Shown here piece by piece: positions 25,509 to 34,387 of a stretch of 64,000 nucleotides of DNA. The DNA is from Affinundibacterium baiyunense. Lineage in GTDB: Bacteria; Pseudomonadota; Gammaproteobacteria; Burkholderiales; Burkholderiaceae_D. The number at the start of each line of letters is the position of its first letter. The first letter of the stretch is position 1. The notes under the pieces are model-generated. The model was given only the letters and a program-made list of their open reading frames with translations. It made no database searches and had not been told where the DNA came from. The position numbers were made by a program, and so were the translations under genes. The DNA lies in the NCBI RefSeq assembly GCF_018139645.1, contig NZ_JAGSPM010000001.1, positions 682,001 through 746,000 of the forward strand, given 5' to 3'.

Positions 25509-27047
25509 ATGAACGCGAATCTCTACGCTTTATTTGCAAACCACTTTCCCAAAGATTTATCACGCTGTTGCATAGAAACGCATGATGGTCGCTATTACAG
25601 CTGGTTAGATATTGAACGTGCTAGCGCCAAGTTAGCAAACTTGTTGTGCAGCTTAAACCTAAGCGCTGGTGCCAGAATCGCAGTGCAAGTAGAAAAATCA
25701 CCAGAAGCCTTGATTCTTTACCTAGCAACTTTGCGTGCCGGTTACGTATTTTTACCGTTAAATACTGCTTATCAACACGCCGAAATCGGCTATTTTATTC
25801 AAGATGCGGAACCTGAAGTAGTAGTTTGTTCTCCTCAAAATTTTGGCTGGGTTTCGCAGATTGCGTTTCAAACCGGCAGCAAACACGTATTTACTTTGGA
25901 CGCACCATCGCAAGGCAATAATCGGGGTAGTTTATTAGATCGAGCCGCTTGCATGTCCGATCAATTCACTACCGTACAAAGTACGCCTACTGATCTCGCA
26001 GCGATTTTATATACATCAGGTACGACAGGACGGAGTAAAGGTGCGATGCTAACGCACCAAAATTTATCCTCGAATGCACTTGTCTTAAAAGAAATTTGGC
26101 AATGGCGTGAAGGCGATGTGCTACTGCACGCCCTGCCCTTATTTCACGTTCATGGTTTGTTTGTCGCCTCGCATGGAGCGCTATTGAATGGTAGCAAAAT
26201 GATTTTTCTGCCGAAATTCGATGCTGATCAAGTCTTACATTATCTGCCGCAAGCAACTGTGATGATGGGCGTACCAACCTACTATGTCAGGTTGCTACAA
26301 GATATGCGCTTGAATCAAACATTGTGTCGCAATATGCGTTTATTCATTTCTGGCTCGGCGCCCTTGTTGACTGAAACTTTTACCCAGTTCCAACAACGCA
26401 CTGGGCAAACCATACTTGAGCGTTACGGTATGAGCGAAACCACCATGCTTAGCTCAAACCCTTATGACGGTGTACGCAAAGGTGGCACCGTCGGTCTAGC
26501 ACTTCCTGGGGTAAGCATAAGAGTTCGAACGCAAGATACAAAAGTTGGTGAGGCCAGTGAAGCTGAAGTAATCGGCGATATCGAGGTCAAAGGCCCTAAT
26601 GTATTTCAAGGCTATTGGCGCATGCCAGAAAAAACGGCGGAAGAGTTCACGGACGATGGTTACTTTCGTACTGGAGACGTCGGCAAGTTAGATCAGGATG
26701 GATATCTAAGTATTGTTGGTCGCAGCAAAGACCTAATTATCTCTGGTGGCTACAACGTTTATCCGAAAGAAATCGAAAGCCTAATTGACGATATGCCAGA
26801 AGTACTTGAATCAGCCGTGATTGGATTAGCGCATGCAGACTTTGGCGAAGCGGTGAGCGCTGTGGTCGTATTAAAAGCGCATGCACAGTTGGGAGCCACA
26901 ACCTTGATCGCACGCCTTAAATCGCAAATTGCCAATTTTAAAGTACCTAAACGAGTTTTCTTTATCGATGAATTACCTAGAAACACGATGGGTAAGGTAC
27001 AAAAAAATAATCTGAGACAGCAATTTCAAGATCAAAGCCGCATTTGA
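25509..27047 (+). CDS. matB: Malonyl-CoA synthetase-like acyl-CoA ligase
   Basis: A 512-residue AMP-forming ligase of the ANL superfamily. The phosphate-binding loop YTSGTTGRSKGAM is at about 167-179, followed by LPLFHVHGLFVA, ERYGMSETTMLSSNPYDG, the hinge TGDVGKLDQDG and the catalytic lysine in PRNTMGKVQK. The opening and the NPYDG-GTVG region match MatB, which makes malonyl-CoA or methylmalonyl-CoA from the free diacid. No malonyl-CoA decarboxylase (matA) or dicarboxylate transporter gene is adjacent. It appears to form an operon with the preceding crotonase. Confidence 0.85.
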   Translation: MNANLYALFANHFPKDLSRCCIETHDGRYYSWLDIERASAKLANLLCSLNLSAGARIAVQVEKSPEALILYLATLRAGYVFLPLNTAYQHAEIGYFIQDAEPEVVVCSPQNFGWVSQIAFQTGSKHVFTLDAPSQGNNRGSLLDRAACMSDQFTTVQSTPTDLAAILYTSGTTGRSKGAMLTHQNLSSNALVLKEIWQWREGDVLLHALPLFHVHGLFVASHGALLNGSKMIFLPKFDADQVLHYLPQATVMMGVPTYYVRLLQDMRLNQTLCRNMRLFISGSAPLLTETFTQFQQRTGQTILERYGMSETTMLSSNPYDGVRKGGTVGLALPGVSIRVRTQDTKVGEASEAEVIGDIEVKGPNVFQGYWRMPEKTAEEFTDDGYFRTGDVGKLDQDGYLSIVGRSKDLIISGGYNVYPKEIESLIDDMPEVLESAVIGLAHADFGEAVSAVVVLKAHAQLGATTLIARLKSQIANFKVPKRVFFIDELPRNTMGKVQKNNLRQQFQDQSRI

Positions 27048-27099
27048 TTTTTTGATTGGCTTCTTAATTCAGCTCTTAACTCAATAATTATTTGGGTCT

Positions 27100-27561
27100 C
27101 TATTTAGGTTTATCTAAAAGTTTTAAAACCGCTCTCCACTCTGCTGCAGTAACGGGGGTAATCGACAGGCGACTCCCCTTCTGCAATACCACCATACTCG
27201 CCAACTCAGGATTGGAGCGCATTTCCGCAAGGCTTAATAAACGGGTCTTACGAATTGCTTTCACATCGACCAAGATCCACCGCGGATTTTCCACTGTCGA
27301 TTTCGGATCAAAATAGTGGCTGTTAGAATCAAACTGAGTCGCATCAGGATAAGCTGTACTGGCGACTTCTGCAATGCCTGCAATGCCAGGTTCATCGCAG
27401 CTTGAGTGATAGAACAAAACACCATCACCAATTTGCATTTGATCGCGCATAAAATTGCGTGCTTGATAGTTGCGCACGCCAAACCAAGGCGCAGCTCCGA
27501 GACGTAAAGCATCGTCAATACTCACTTCATTCGGTTCTGATTTCATTAGCCAATATTTCAT
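27100..27561 (-). CDS. EVE domain protein
   Basis: A 153-residue soluble protein consisting of one EVE domain (PUA-like fold), with the typical opening YWLMKSEPNEVSIDD, WFGVRNYQARNFMRDQM, GDGVLFYHSSCDEPGIAG and HYFDPKSTVENPRW. EVE proteins bind modified bases in DNA or RNA; a specific role is unknown. It is convergent with matB and has its own upstream region. Confidence 0.92.
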   Translation of the reverse strand: MKYWLMKSEPNEVSIDDALRLGAAPWFGVRNYQARNFMRDQMQIGDGVLFYHSSCDEPGIAGIAEVASTAYPDATQFDSNSHYFDPKSTVENPRWILVDVKAIRKTRLLSLAEMRSNPELASMVVLQKGSRLSITPVTAAEWRAVLKLLDKPK

Positions 27562-27715
27562 TTACTCTCCCACACAACACTAGCTATCAATTTATTTTTG
27601 TGCGTTCAATACCCGCTAATCGCACACAAAGATACTTAAAATCAAATCTTACACCGCGCAATTCCATACACGCTAACCTAGCTTTCAATTCTAGATCGAA
27701 TCAACTTACGACAAA

Positions 27716-28141
27716 TTAATCTTCATCTTTTGACCGAACGTGCTGCAATCCCGTCAATAGCAAGCAAACAATGAGAAGCACGCTGTACTCTGAACCATTT
27801 CGTCCAAGGCCAACTACAAACCAGCCTTCTTGTGCATGGACTAGCGCTATCCCCATCGCATAAATAAACGCTAAAATCGCGCACACCGGCGCCACCACGC
27901 GACCCAATAAAAGAAAAATAGAACCTGTAATTTCTATCGCGGTCACCAAGGCTGCAAAATAAAACCCAGCAGGAAATCCTTGCGCATTCAAAAATTCGCC
28001 AAAGGGAGGAACTCCTCCAGCAATCAAACGTGCCCAGCCATGCGCGGCGACCAAGGCGGACAATAAAACACGAAGAATAAGCCAAGCAAATGTGCTGCGA
28101 GCCAAGGGCGACGACAGCGAACGAGGTAAAGTTAGCTTCAT
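27716..28141 (-). CDS. DoxX family membrane protein
   Basis: A 141-residue four-helix membrane protein of the DoxX/DoxD superfamily, with the typical RVLLSALVAAHGWARLIAGG in two parts, an F-G-EFLNAQGFPAGFYFAAL motif and YSVLLIVCLLL near the end. I set the start at MKLTLPRSL; the frame is open 32 codons further upstream, without family likeness. Function in the family is unclear (membrane redox or respiratory accessory). Monocistronic. Confidence 0.8.
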   Translation of the reverse strand: MKLTLPRSLSSPLARSTFAWLILRVLLSALVAAHGWARLIAGGVPPFGEFLNAQGFPAGFYFAALVTAIEITGSIFLLLGRVVAPVCAILAFIYAMGIALVHAQEGWFVVGLGRNGSEYSVLLIVCLLLTGLQHVRSKDED

Positions 28142-28353
28142 AATTTGTCTTGATATGCAAAGTCGGTTTACGACCTTGCCACTATCTTTATTTGTTGAGG
28201 GAAGCAAAAAGATAGCAGATTGCCTAAAAAAGAACAATTAATTACTACTCAATCTATTACATTACCAATTCACCAGTCTCATGTAGCATGACATCAAACT
28301 AACTGACTCCAACCAAACACAACTAAACGCAATTAAACGCAACCAAGAAGTAG

Positions 28354-28485
28354 TTAACAAAAGACATAGCGATTGGCTAAATCAAGAATAAAATCCGGCT
28401 GCAAATACGCAGACAAAATCAGCAAAACAATCGCTGTTAGCAACATTGCGATCAAAGCACGGCGAAATTTAGTGATTGATTTCAT
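28354..28485 (-). CDS. 43-residue single-helix membrane protein
   Basis: A short gene of 43 codons and a TAA stop. The protein starts MKSITKFRRALIAMLL, has one hydrophobic helix (about residues 10-27), then AYLQPDFILDLANRYVFC. The basic N-terminus, helix and a conserved-looking LQPDF-LDLANR motif are characteristic of real small membrane proteins, not random frames. It starts eight bases after the stop of the MFS transporter gene, in the same direction, so it is probably cotranscribed and could be an accessory subunit. Function unknown; ribosome site weak (GAAG directly before ATG). Confidence 0.6.
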   Translation of the reverse strand: MKSITKFRRALIAMLLTAIVLLILSAYLQPDFILDLANRYVFC

Positions 28486-28493
28486 CTTCAATA

Positions 28494-29726
28494 TTACGCA
28501 GCAAGCGGAAGTTTCGTATCACGTTCAATTGCGCTTTCATCCATCGGCAAATTAATCAAAGTCGCAAAAATCCCAAGCCCAATTACAATCAACCAGACTG
28601 CATCGTAATTCCCATTTTTGGTGTACATATAGCCACCCAACCAAGCGCCAATAAAACTTCCGAGCTGATGTGAGAAGAAAACAAATCCAGATAGCATAGA
28701 CAAATATTTCAAACCAAAAATGCCTGCGATGACGCCATTAGTCAATGGCACGGTGGACAACCACAATAGCCCCATAGCGGCAGAAAATACATACACGCTA
28801 TAGGTACTGAAAGGCGCCAAAACGAACAAGGCGATGACGATGCTGCGAGTGAGATAGATACTGGATAACAGATAACGCTTAGGAAAAAAACCACCCAACT
28901 TTCCAGCGCCATAAGAACCAACAATATTGAATAGGCCAATTAAGGATAAAGCGATAACAGCCACGCTAGGATCGACGATACCTTTATCTTTCAAATACGC
29001 TGGCATATTCACGCCGATAAACACCAACTGAAATCCACAAACAAAATAACCCGCTAACAAGAGTAAAAATGGTTTGTGCGTGAAGGCTTCGCGCACCGCT
29101 TCCATCGTACTTTGATGTGGGCCTGTATCGATCTCACGTGCTGGCTCGCGTAATTTCCATGCCATCGGTAACATGACTATTAACATCAAGGCCGCCAATA
29201 CATAAAACGCATTTTGCCAACCTGCATGCTGAATCAATTGTTGATCCACTGGCATCATAAAAAATTGGCCAAACGAGCTAGCCGCGGATGACATACCAAA
29301 TGCCCAAGAACGCTTGGCCTCAGGTGCGGTGCGTCCAATCAAACCACTAACAGCACCGAAAGTGGTGCAAGCCAAGGCAGCACCAACTAACAAACCAGAG
29401 CCGACGATAAAGGCTGTTGGATGACTCACCAAGGCCATCCAAATCAAACCAAGTGCAAATAAGATCGCACCCAGCACAATCACTTTCGCAGTCCCTAATT
29501 TATCGGCTGCCATCCCAGCAAATGGTCCAAACACGCCCCACATTAAATTCTGAATCGCAATCGCCATCGAAAAGGTTTCACGCGTCCAGTGATGTTCTGC
29601 TGAAATCGGTTGCAGCCAAAACCCGAAGCCATGACGAACACCCATCGATAGCGTCAATACAAAACCCGTCGCAATTAAAACAGTGGTTAAATCTGGCTGG
29701 CGACGCTGGCTAACAATAGTGCTCAT
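28494..29726 (-). CDS. Major facilitator superfamily transporter
   Basis: A 410-residue transporter with 12 predicted helices. The loop 2-3 motif is GMAADKLGTAKVIVLG, and the opening GVRHGFGFWLQPISAEHHWTRETFSMAIA is typical of the monocarboxylate/OFA-like (oxalate-formate, organic acid) branch. The substrate is unknown. The 43-residue membrane protein follows immediately; no regulator is adjacent. Confidence 0.9.
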   Translation of the reverse strand: MSTIVSQRRQPDLTTVLIATGFVLTLSMGVRHGFGFWLQPISAEHHWTRETFSMAIAIQNLMWGVFGPFAGMAADKLGTAKVIVLGAILFALGLIWMALVSHPTAFIVGSGLLVGAALACTTFGAVSGLIGRTAPEAKRSWAFGMSSAASSFGQFFMMPVDQQLIQHAGWQNAFYVLAALMLIVMLPMAWKLREPAREIDTGPHQSTMEAVREAFTHKPFLLLLAGYFVCGFQLVFIGVNMPAYLKDKGIVDPSVAVIALSLIGLFNIVGSYGAGKLGGFFPKRYLLSSIYLTRSIVIALFVLAPFSTYSVYVFSAAMGLLWLSTVPLTNGVIAGIFGLKYLSMLSGFVFFSHQLGSFIGAWLGGYMYTKNGNYDAVWLIVIGLGIFATLINLPMDESAIERDTKLPLAA

Positions 29727-29893
29727 AATGAATTTCTTATAAATTACTTATTGATTTAATGGGTAGATAGCAAGATGCTTGGGTAAACAGCACATGCAGT
29801 TGCGAAATAAAGTGATGAGAGTTATCAGCTGCAAGTTTAGCCGAATTTCGACTTCACTGTTTTTAGGAACTCAAACGAGTTTGTTTACTCTGG

Positions 29894-30496
29894 TCAACTT
29901 GGATCAAGACTCAGCACCTCGCGCTGCGCTAACACGAAGGATTGCAATTGCGGAAAAAAATCAAAAAAACCCTCACTCAACTCCACATAATTCTGTTCCA
30001 AATCAAGCACCGCCTCACGCAACAGATGTCCATTGCGCGACAAGCGTGTTGAGACACGTTCAATCGCTAAGGCCACGCCATCAAAATCGGCATACGAACC
30101 GAGCCAGTCTTGCTGAACCATACGCGGTACCGCATACGTTAAATGCTCGGTAAAAAAGGATTGTCGCATCTGAAGAGCTCGATAAAAATCTTTGATGAAT
30201 TGATCCAAATTGACATCGGCGTAATAATGCCAATGTTTTGCCAACACGTGATCATAAAAAATATCTAAGGCGATACCGGCATAACGTCTGCGAAGTGGTG
30301 AAAACAATTCTTTTGCTTGTTGTATCAGTGGATGCTGATCGGTATAAGTATCAATCTTTCTATGCAAAATAATTTCTTGTGCAATGTGATTGGGATAATC
30401 TGCGGCCCCGTTCATTTTGACAAAATCGCCCAACAAGGCACCCAGCATCGCATCATGGCTATGCCGTGCTAAAAAAATGTGGGCTAAATAATTCAT
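29894..30496 (-). CDS. ACP phosphodiesterase-like protein (DUF479)
   Basis: A 200-residue protein of the DUF479/AcpH family, which removes the phosphopantetheine arm from acyl carrier protein. Family motifs visible are MNYLAHIFLA, ALLGDFVK, LHRKIDTYTDQHP and the metal-binding-looking YDHVLAKHWHYY. I chose the ATG matching the conserved start; an open stretch of 17 codons precedes it and no ribosome site is evident for either. It lies 100 bases downstream of the cobalamin operon's cobC and may be read from it. Confidence 0.82.
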   Translation of the reverse strand: MNYLAHIFLARHSHDAMLGALLGDFVKMNGAADYPNHIAQEIILHRKIDTYTDQHPLIQQAKELFSPLRRRYAGIALDIFYDHVLAKHWHYYADVNLDQFIKDFYRALQMRQSFFTEHLTYAVPRMVQQDWLGSYADFDGVALAIERVSTRLSRNGHLLREAVLDLEQNYVELSEGFFDFFPQLQSFVLAQREVLSLDPS

Positions 30497-30596
30497 GATG
30501 CAAGATTGAAAAGTTCTTGGTAAATGGCGTGTTTGCGGAAGCACCATAAGGTCAAGATTGTAGCGAATCTTCTCGCTTCGTGTTTGGCGTACAGCC

Positions 30597-31280
30597 TTAG
30601 TTTAGAGGTGGATACTGTGGCGGTAGATCAAGACAAATCCAAGCGCCAAAATCAGGCGTTTCTAGCGGCCACTGTGCCGCCTGCTCTATCTTGCACTTTC
30701 GATTTTGTAAATAATAGGTCAATGCACGGATAACGCCTGCATGCGTAACCCAAACAATATCTGTTGGCTGCTGTGCTTGCTCTGACCGCTGCAATACTGT
30801 TGACGCCTGCAACATCCGCAAACAATCTTGGTAGGCAGCAGCTACTCTTTGCAATACCTCGTTACAGCTTTCAACACCGCCAAATCGATACTCTCCGAAA
30901 TCACGCGTCCATCGATCAATTTCATCTTTTGGAATATCTGACCACGCTTGTCCTTCCCACAGACCAAAATCCATTTCTTTCAAGCGTTCATCGATGACGC
31001 AATGTAAATTCGGAACATGCGCTTGCAATGCATTTACGAATTGTTCTGTTCTCTGTAGGCCTGAAAAATAAACTAGCAGCGCGCGCTCTTCACTTTTTTT
31101 AAGTTCGATCGCAAGATCTCTTGCAGCGTCGAGATTGGCTTTTGTATCGACCGCAACATCAAGCTGTCCATAACAAATGCCTTTTTTTATTAGTGGCTGT
31201 GCATGCCTTACCAACCAAAGCTTTTTTGTATTCATAGGAGTGGTCGTATGCGTCATTGTATTTGTCATCGCATTTGTCAT
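30597..31280 (-). CDS. cobC: Alpha-ribazole phosphatase (histidine phosphatase family)
   Basis: A 227-residue phosphatase removing the 5'-phosphate from alpha-ribazole phosphate or adenosylcobalamin phosphate at the end of nucleotide-loop assembly. The catalytic motif LVRHAQP carries the phospho-accepting His; ERLKEMDFGLWEGQAW and WVTHAGVIRAL complete the active site. I chose the ATG that overlaps the cobS stop as ATGA, with GAGG just before it. The first 36 bases are three near-copies of a 12-base unit (ATGACAAATGCG-like), each supplying an in-frame ATG; a fourth Met at 31235 begins the conserved protein. Confidence 0.9.
   Translation of the reverse strand: MTNAMTNTMTHTTTPMNTKKLWLVRHAQPLIKKGICYGQLDVAVDTKANLDAARDLAIELKKSEERALLVYFSGLQRTEQFVNALQAHVPNLHCVIDERLKEMDFGLWEGQAWSDIPKDEIDRWTRDFGEYRFGGVESCNEVLQRVAAAYQDCLRMLQASTVLQRSEQAQQPTDIVWVTHAGVIRALTYYLQNRKCKIEQAAQWPLETPDFGAWICLDLPPQYPPLN
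31245..31280 (-). repeat. Three 12-bp repeats forming the cobC start region
   Basis: Units ATGACAAATGCG, ATGACAAATACA and ATGACGCATACG are tandem and in frame; they encode MTNAMTNTMTHT. Each adds a possible initiation codon at the cobS-cobC junction. Confidence 0.8.
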
Positions 31281-32077
31281 GACCTCGGCCACGCCAACAA
31301 CACACCCAAATAGAAACTCAACTCACTCAACTGCTGCGTTGCCCCCAAGGCATCGCCTGTAAAACCTTGGATACGACGACGTAAAAACCTATACATCCAC
31401 CAAGTAGAACACAATGCAGCAATCAAGCCCGCGCTCCAGATAAACGCCGGTCGCCAGAACAACACTAATGCGAACGCAGCTCCACACCAAAGCGCTGCAA
31501 CGAGCAAGGTGGGATTCTCAATCGCATCAGCCAAAGGTTTCGATTTCGATTGCGGTGTATCTCCCACATGCGGTAAATATTTGATGATCAATAAAGGCAT
31601 GGTACGTGAAACCACATGCGCCAAAAACAAAGCAATCACGCAGATGGACAGATTTAATTGTCCCAACAAACTGAGCAAGGCCAATTTACTGCTTAAAGCC
31701 AGTAGCAAGGCGACCGTGCCATAAGTTCCAATGCGCGAGTCTTTCATGATTTCTAAAGACTTCTCGCGACTAACATGGCCACCCAAGCCATCCGCTAGAT
31801 CGGCTAAACCATCTTCATGAAACGCCCCTGTCAACATCACGCTAAACACCGTACTCAGAGCAGCGGCTACAAAAACGGTAGCCGCCTGTTGCGGTAACAA
31901 TGTGTATACACCCCAAAAACTAAGAGCGCTCAAAGCACCTACCAAAAACCCAATACCTGGGAAATGACCCGCACTTGCGCGCAGCATCGCTGGGCTGTAA
32001 CCAACCCATTCGGCTAATTTTCCAGTGACAGGAATGCGGGTAAAAAATTGGAGCGCTAGCAGATAATGGCGAATCAT
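31277..32077 (-). CDS. cobS: Adenosylcobinamide-GDP ribazoletransferase (cobalamin synthase)
   Basis: A 266-residue inner-membrane enzyme that joins adenosylcobinamide-GDP to alpha-ribazole (phosphate) to give adenosylcobalamin (phosphate). The signature TGAFHEDGLADLADGLGG is at about residues 82-99, with LQFFTRIPV near the start and several hydrophobic helices. Length fits the family (about 250). The stop overlaps the cobC start (ATGA); cobT ends 20 bases upstream. Confidence 0.96.
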   Translation of the reverse strand: MIRHYLLALQFFTRIPVTGKLAEWVGYSPAMLRASAGHFPGIGFLVGALSALSFWGVYTLLPQQAATVFVAAALSTVFSVMLTGAFHEDGLADLADGLGGHVSREKSLEIMKDSRIGTYGTVALLLALSSKLALLSLLGQLNLSICVIALFLAHVVSRTMPLLIIKYLPHVGDTPQSKSKPLADAIENPTLLVAALWCGAAFALVLFWRPAFIWSAGLIAALCSTWWMYRFLRRRIQGFTGDALGATQQLSELSFYLGVLLAWPRS

Positions 32078-32097
32078 AAAGAATCAATCCAACTAAA

Positions 32098-33156
32098 TCA
32101 GGCCAGCTCGCCATCATTGCGTGCTACGCCAGCACTCTCGAAACTTGCCATATCACACAAGATATCACTCGCGGACTGTAATAGCGGCCAAGCCAATGCG
32201 GCTCCCGATCCTTCCCCCAAACGTAGACCTAAATCAAGCAAGGCCTTAGCTTGTAAAGTTTCTAGCATTAAGCGATGACCACTTTCGGCGGAACGATGCG
32301 CATACACACAACGTTGTTGTACTCGTGGCGCCAAGCGTGTCGCCACCAGCACAGCGGAACTCGCAATAAATCCATCCACTACAATAACCCGATTTTCAAT
32401 CGCAGCCTGTAATACGATTCCCACCAAAGTAGCGATCTCAAAGCCGCCCAAACAAGCAAGTGCATCTAGCGGCGTGCTTGCACCTGCATGTCGTTTCAAT
32501 ACCAAACGTAAAGTCTCGACTTTCCTGGCGATGGCAAAGTGATCCAAACCGGTGCCTGCACCTGTACAATCCGCAATATCCAAATCGCCTAAACGTGCTA
32601 ACAACAAAGCCGCCGCTGACGTATTGCCTATCCCCATTTCTCCCAAGAGCACAGCATTGCCGGGCAAATTTTTTACAATTTCACGACCATTTTGAATCGC
32701 TTGCTGACATTGTTCTGCACTCATCGCTGCTTGTTGCAAACTATCTGCGGTACCGTATGCGATCTTACGAATGATCAATCCCGAGCGCGGTGCAAAATCA
32801 TGGTTCACACCGCAATCAATCACATTCAATGCAATGCCGTGTTGGCGTGCTAACACGCTGACCGCAGCTCCGCCAGCCAAAAAATTTTCTACCATCTGCC
32901 AAGTAACATCACTTGGAAACGCGGATACGCCGTGTTTGACGATTCCATGATCACCAGCACAAACCAACATCTGTGCTTGTTCTAGACGTGGCGTTTCGGT
33001 TCGCAAAATCAAACCAAGTTGCAACGCAAGTTGCTCGATTCGACCAAGTGAACCAAGTGGTTTCGTTTTGTTATCGATCTTATGTTGTAAGCGCGCGCTT
33101 AACTCTGGATCGTGTAAATCATCCATCTCGAAGGCTGCTTCGTTGACTGAGTTCAT
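32098..33156 (-). CDS. cobT: Nicotinate-nucleotide-dimethylbenzimidazole phosphoribosyltransferase
   Basis: A 352-residue cytosolic enzyme that makes alpha-ribazole phosphate, activating the lower ligand. Motifs visible: KTKPLGSLGRIEQLA, CAGDHGIVKHGVSAFP, GGAAVSVLARQHG, LGEMGIGNTSAAALL and the C-terminal GEGSGAALAWPLL, which contains the catalytic glutamate region. Length matches the family (about 350). Part of the minus-strand cobalamin operon. Confidence 0.97.
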   Translation of the reverse strand: MNSVNEAAFEMDDLHDPELSARLQHKIDNKTKPLGSLGRIEQLALQLGLILRTETPRLEQAQMLVCAGDHGIVKHGVSAFPSDVTWQMVENFLAGGAAVSVLARQHGIALNVIDCGVNHDFAPRSGLIIRKIAYGTADSLQQAAMSAEQCQQAIQNGREIVKNLPGNAVLLGEMGIGNTSAAALLLARLGDLDIADCTGAGTGLDHFAIARKVETLRLVLKRHAGASTPLDALACLGGFEIATLVGIVLQAAIENRVIVVDGFIASSAVLVATRLAPRVQQRCVYAHRSAESGHRLMLETLQAKALLDLGLRLGEGSGAALAWPLLQSASDILCDMASFESAGVARNDGELA

Positions 33157-33231
33157 ATCTAACCTTTATTTAAATGTTTTAAGTGTTTTAGGAAAATTGT
33201 TTTAAGAAAATTAAAGAGTCAGATCAATGCA

Positions 33232-34377
33232 TCAAAAATCAGGTGAATACTGTTTCACCGCACGATAAAACGCGTCTTGCATCGGAGGCGATAACACACG
33301 CATACGAAAACAAGGATCAAGACCAAATGAGCCAGCATGGCGCAATTTCACTCCCTGCGCTCGCATCGTATGTAAGAAATCGGTTCGAAATTCTTGTATT
33401 GTTTTGCTTGGTGTAACGCAGAAGAAATTGGTGTCGCTCGGCTCCACTTTCCAGCCCAAATCAACACATAAGGCAATTTGCCGCTGCTTCCAATCGCGCA
33501 AGGTCGTTAAGCTCTCACGCAACCAGTCTTGCACCGATGGTAAAGTCCATGCATGCAACATCGTTACGGCATGCGTTCCCAGTGGCCATGATGCCGCCAT
33601 TTGTTCTAACTGCTGTTGCCAATGCTGTGCTTGTATCGGTGCAATCACATAAGCCCCCCGAATTCCCGTTAAGCCCAAAGCCTTATTTGGCGTGAACAAT
33701 TGCCAGCAAGTGTCACGTTGTTGTGAATTCAAACTAGGACTACCGGATAAACGCAATGCTTGATATGCACAATCGAGCACGACTTGCTCTTCACCAGAGC
33801 GGCCCGCGAGATTTGCAATCATCTGCGCTAAACCAGCTTGATTTTGCCCAAGTGGACTACCCGGTTCACAAGCCCAAATCAAATCCGCATTGTGAAAATC
33901 GTCAACAATCGCCAAACCTGCCGCACGTCCAGCTAACACATAATCGCCATAGCTATGTGGAGGGACCCACACCGTTTTTTGCGAAGAAACTAATCGCGTA
34001 GTACTAGAGCTAACACTACTAGAAGCGCTCCCTCTAGTACTTTGCCCTACCAACATCGAGATACGAAAAATAAATTCGCTAGCACTAGCAGCAAACAAAA
34101 TACGCTGGGGCGAAACCTGATGCCAAGCTGCTAATGCGTTACGCAAGTGATGGTATTCAGGATCAGGATAACTGGCGCAATCGCTCAAACGAATCTGTGT
34201 TAACACTTCTGGGCATGGACCGAGCGCATTACTATTGGTCGAGAAATCGTAAGCCGGCTTACCCAAAGTATCTGTACCACCGTGCACACGTAATCGTGGT
34301 CCTTCACTTTTAGTTTTCGTTTGCATTTGCGTTTGGGGTGAAGGTTTCATCATCAACATGATTTCACTTTTTCTCAA
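33232..34377 (-). CDS. cobD: Threonine-phosphate decarboxylase-like PLP enzyme
   Basis: A 381-residue fold-type I aminotransferase-family protein that makes (R)-1-amino-2-propanol phosphate, the corrinoid side-chain linker (CobD of Salmonella, CobC of Pseudomonas). RLRVHGGTDTLGKPAYDFSTNSNALGP is the usual substrate-side opening, and the PLP lysine lies in FTPNKALGLTGIRGAYV. It lacks a clear signal; the first 25 residues are Met/Gln-rich and may be partly untranslated, with five Met codons in that stretch. It sits between cbiB and cobT, as expected for the pathway. Confidence 0.93.
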   Translation of the reverse strand: MRKSEIMLMMKPSPQTQMQTKTKSEGPRLRVHGGTDTLGKPAYDFSTNSNALGPCPEVLTQIRLSDCASYPDPEYHHLRNALAAWHQVSPQRILFAASASEFIFRISMLVGQSTRGSASSSVSSSTTRLVSSQKTVWVPPHSYGDYVLAGRAAGLAIVDDFHNADLIWACEPGSPLGQNQAGLAQMIANLAGRSGEEQVVLDCAYQALRLSGSPSLNSQQRDTCWQLFTPNKALGLTGIRGAYVIAPIQAQHWQQQLEQMAASWPLGTHAVTMLHAWTLPSVQDWLRESLTTLRDWKQRQIALCVDLGWKVEPSDTNFFCVTPSKTIQEFRTDFLHTMRAQGVKLRHAGSFGLDPCFRMRVLSPPMQDAFYRAVKQYSPDF

Positions 34378-34387
34378 TTCAACTCGC

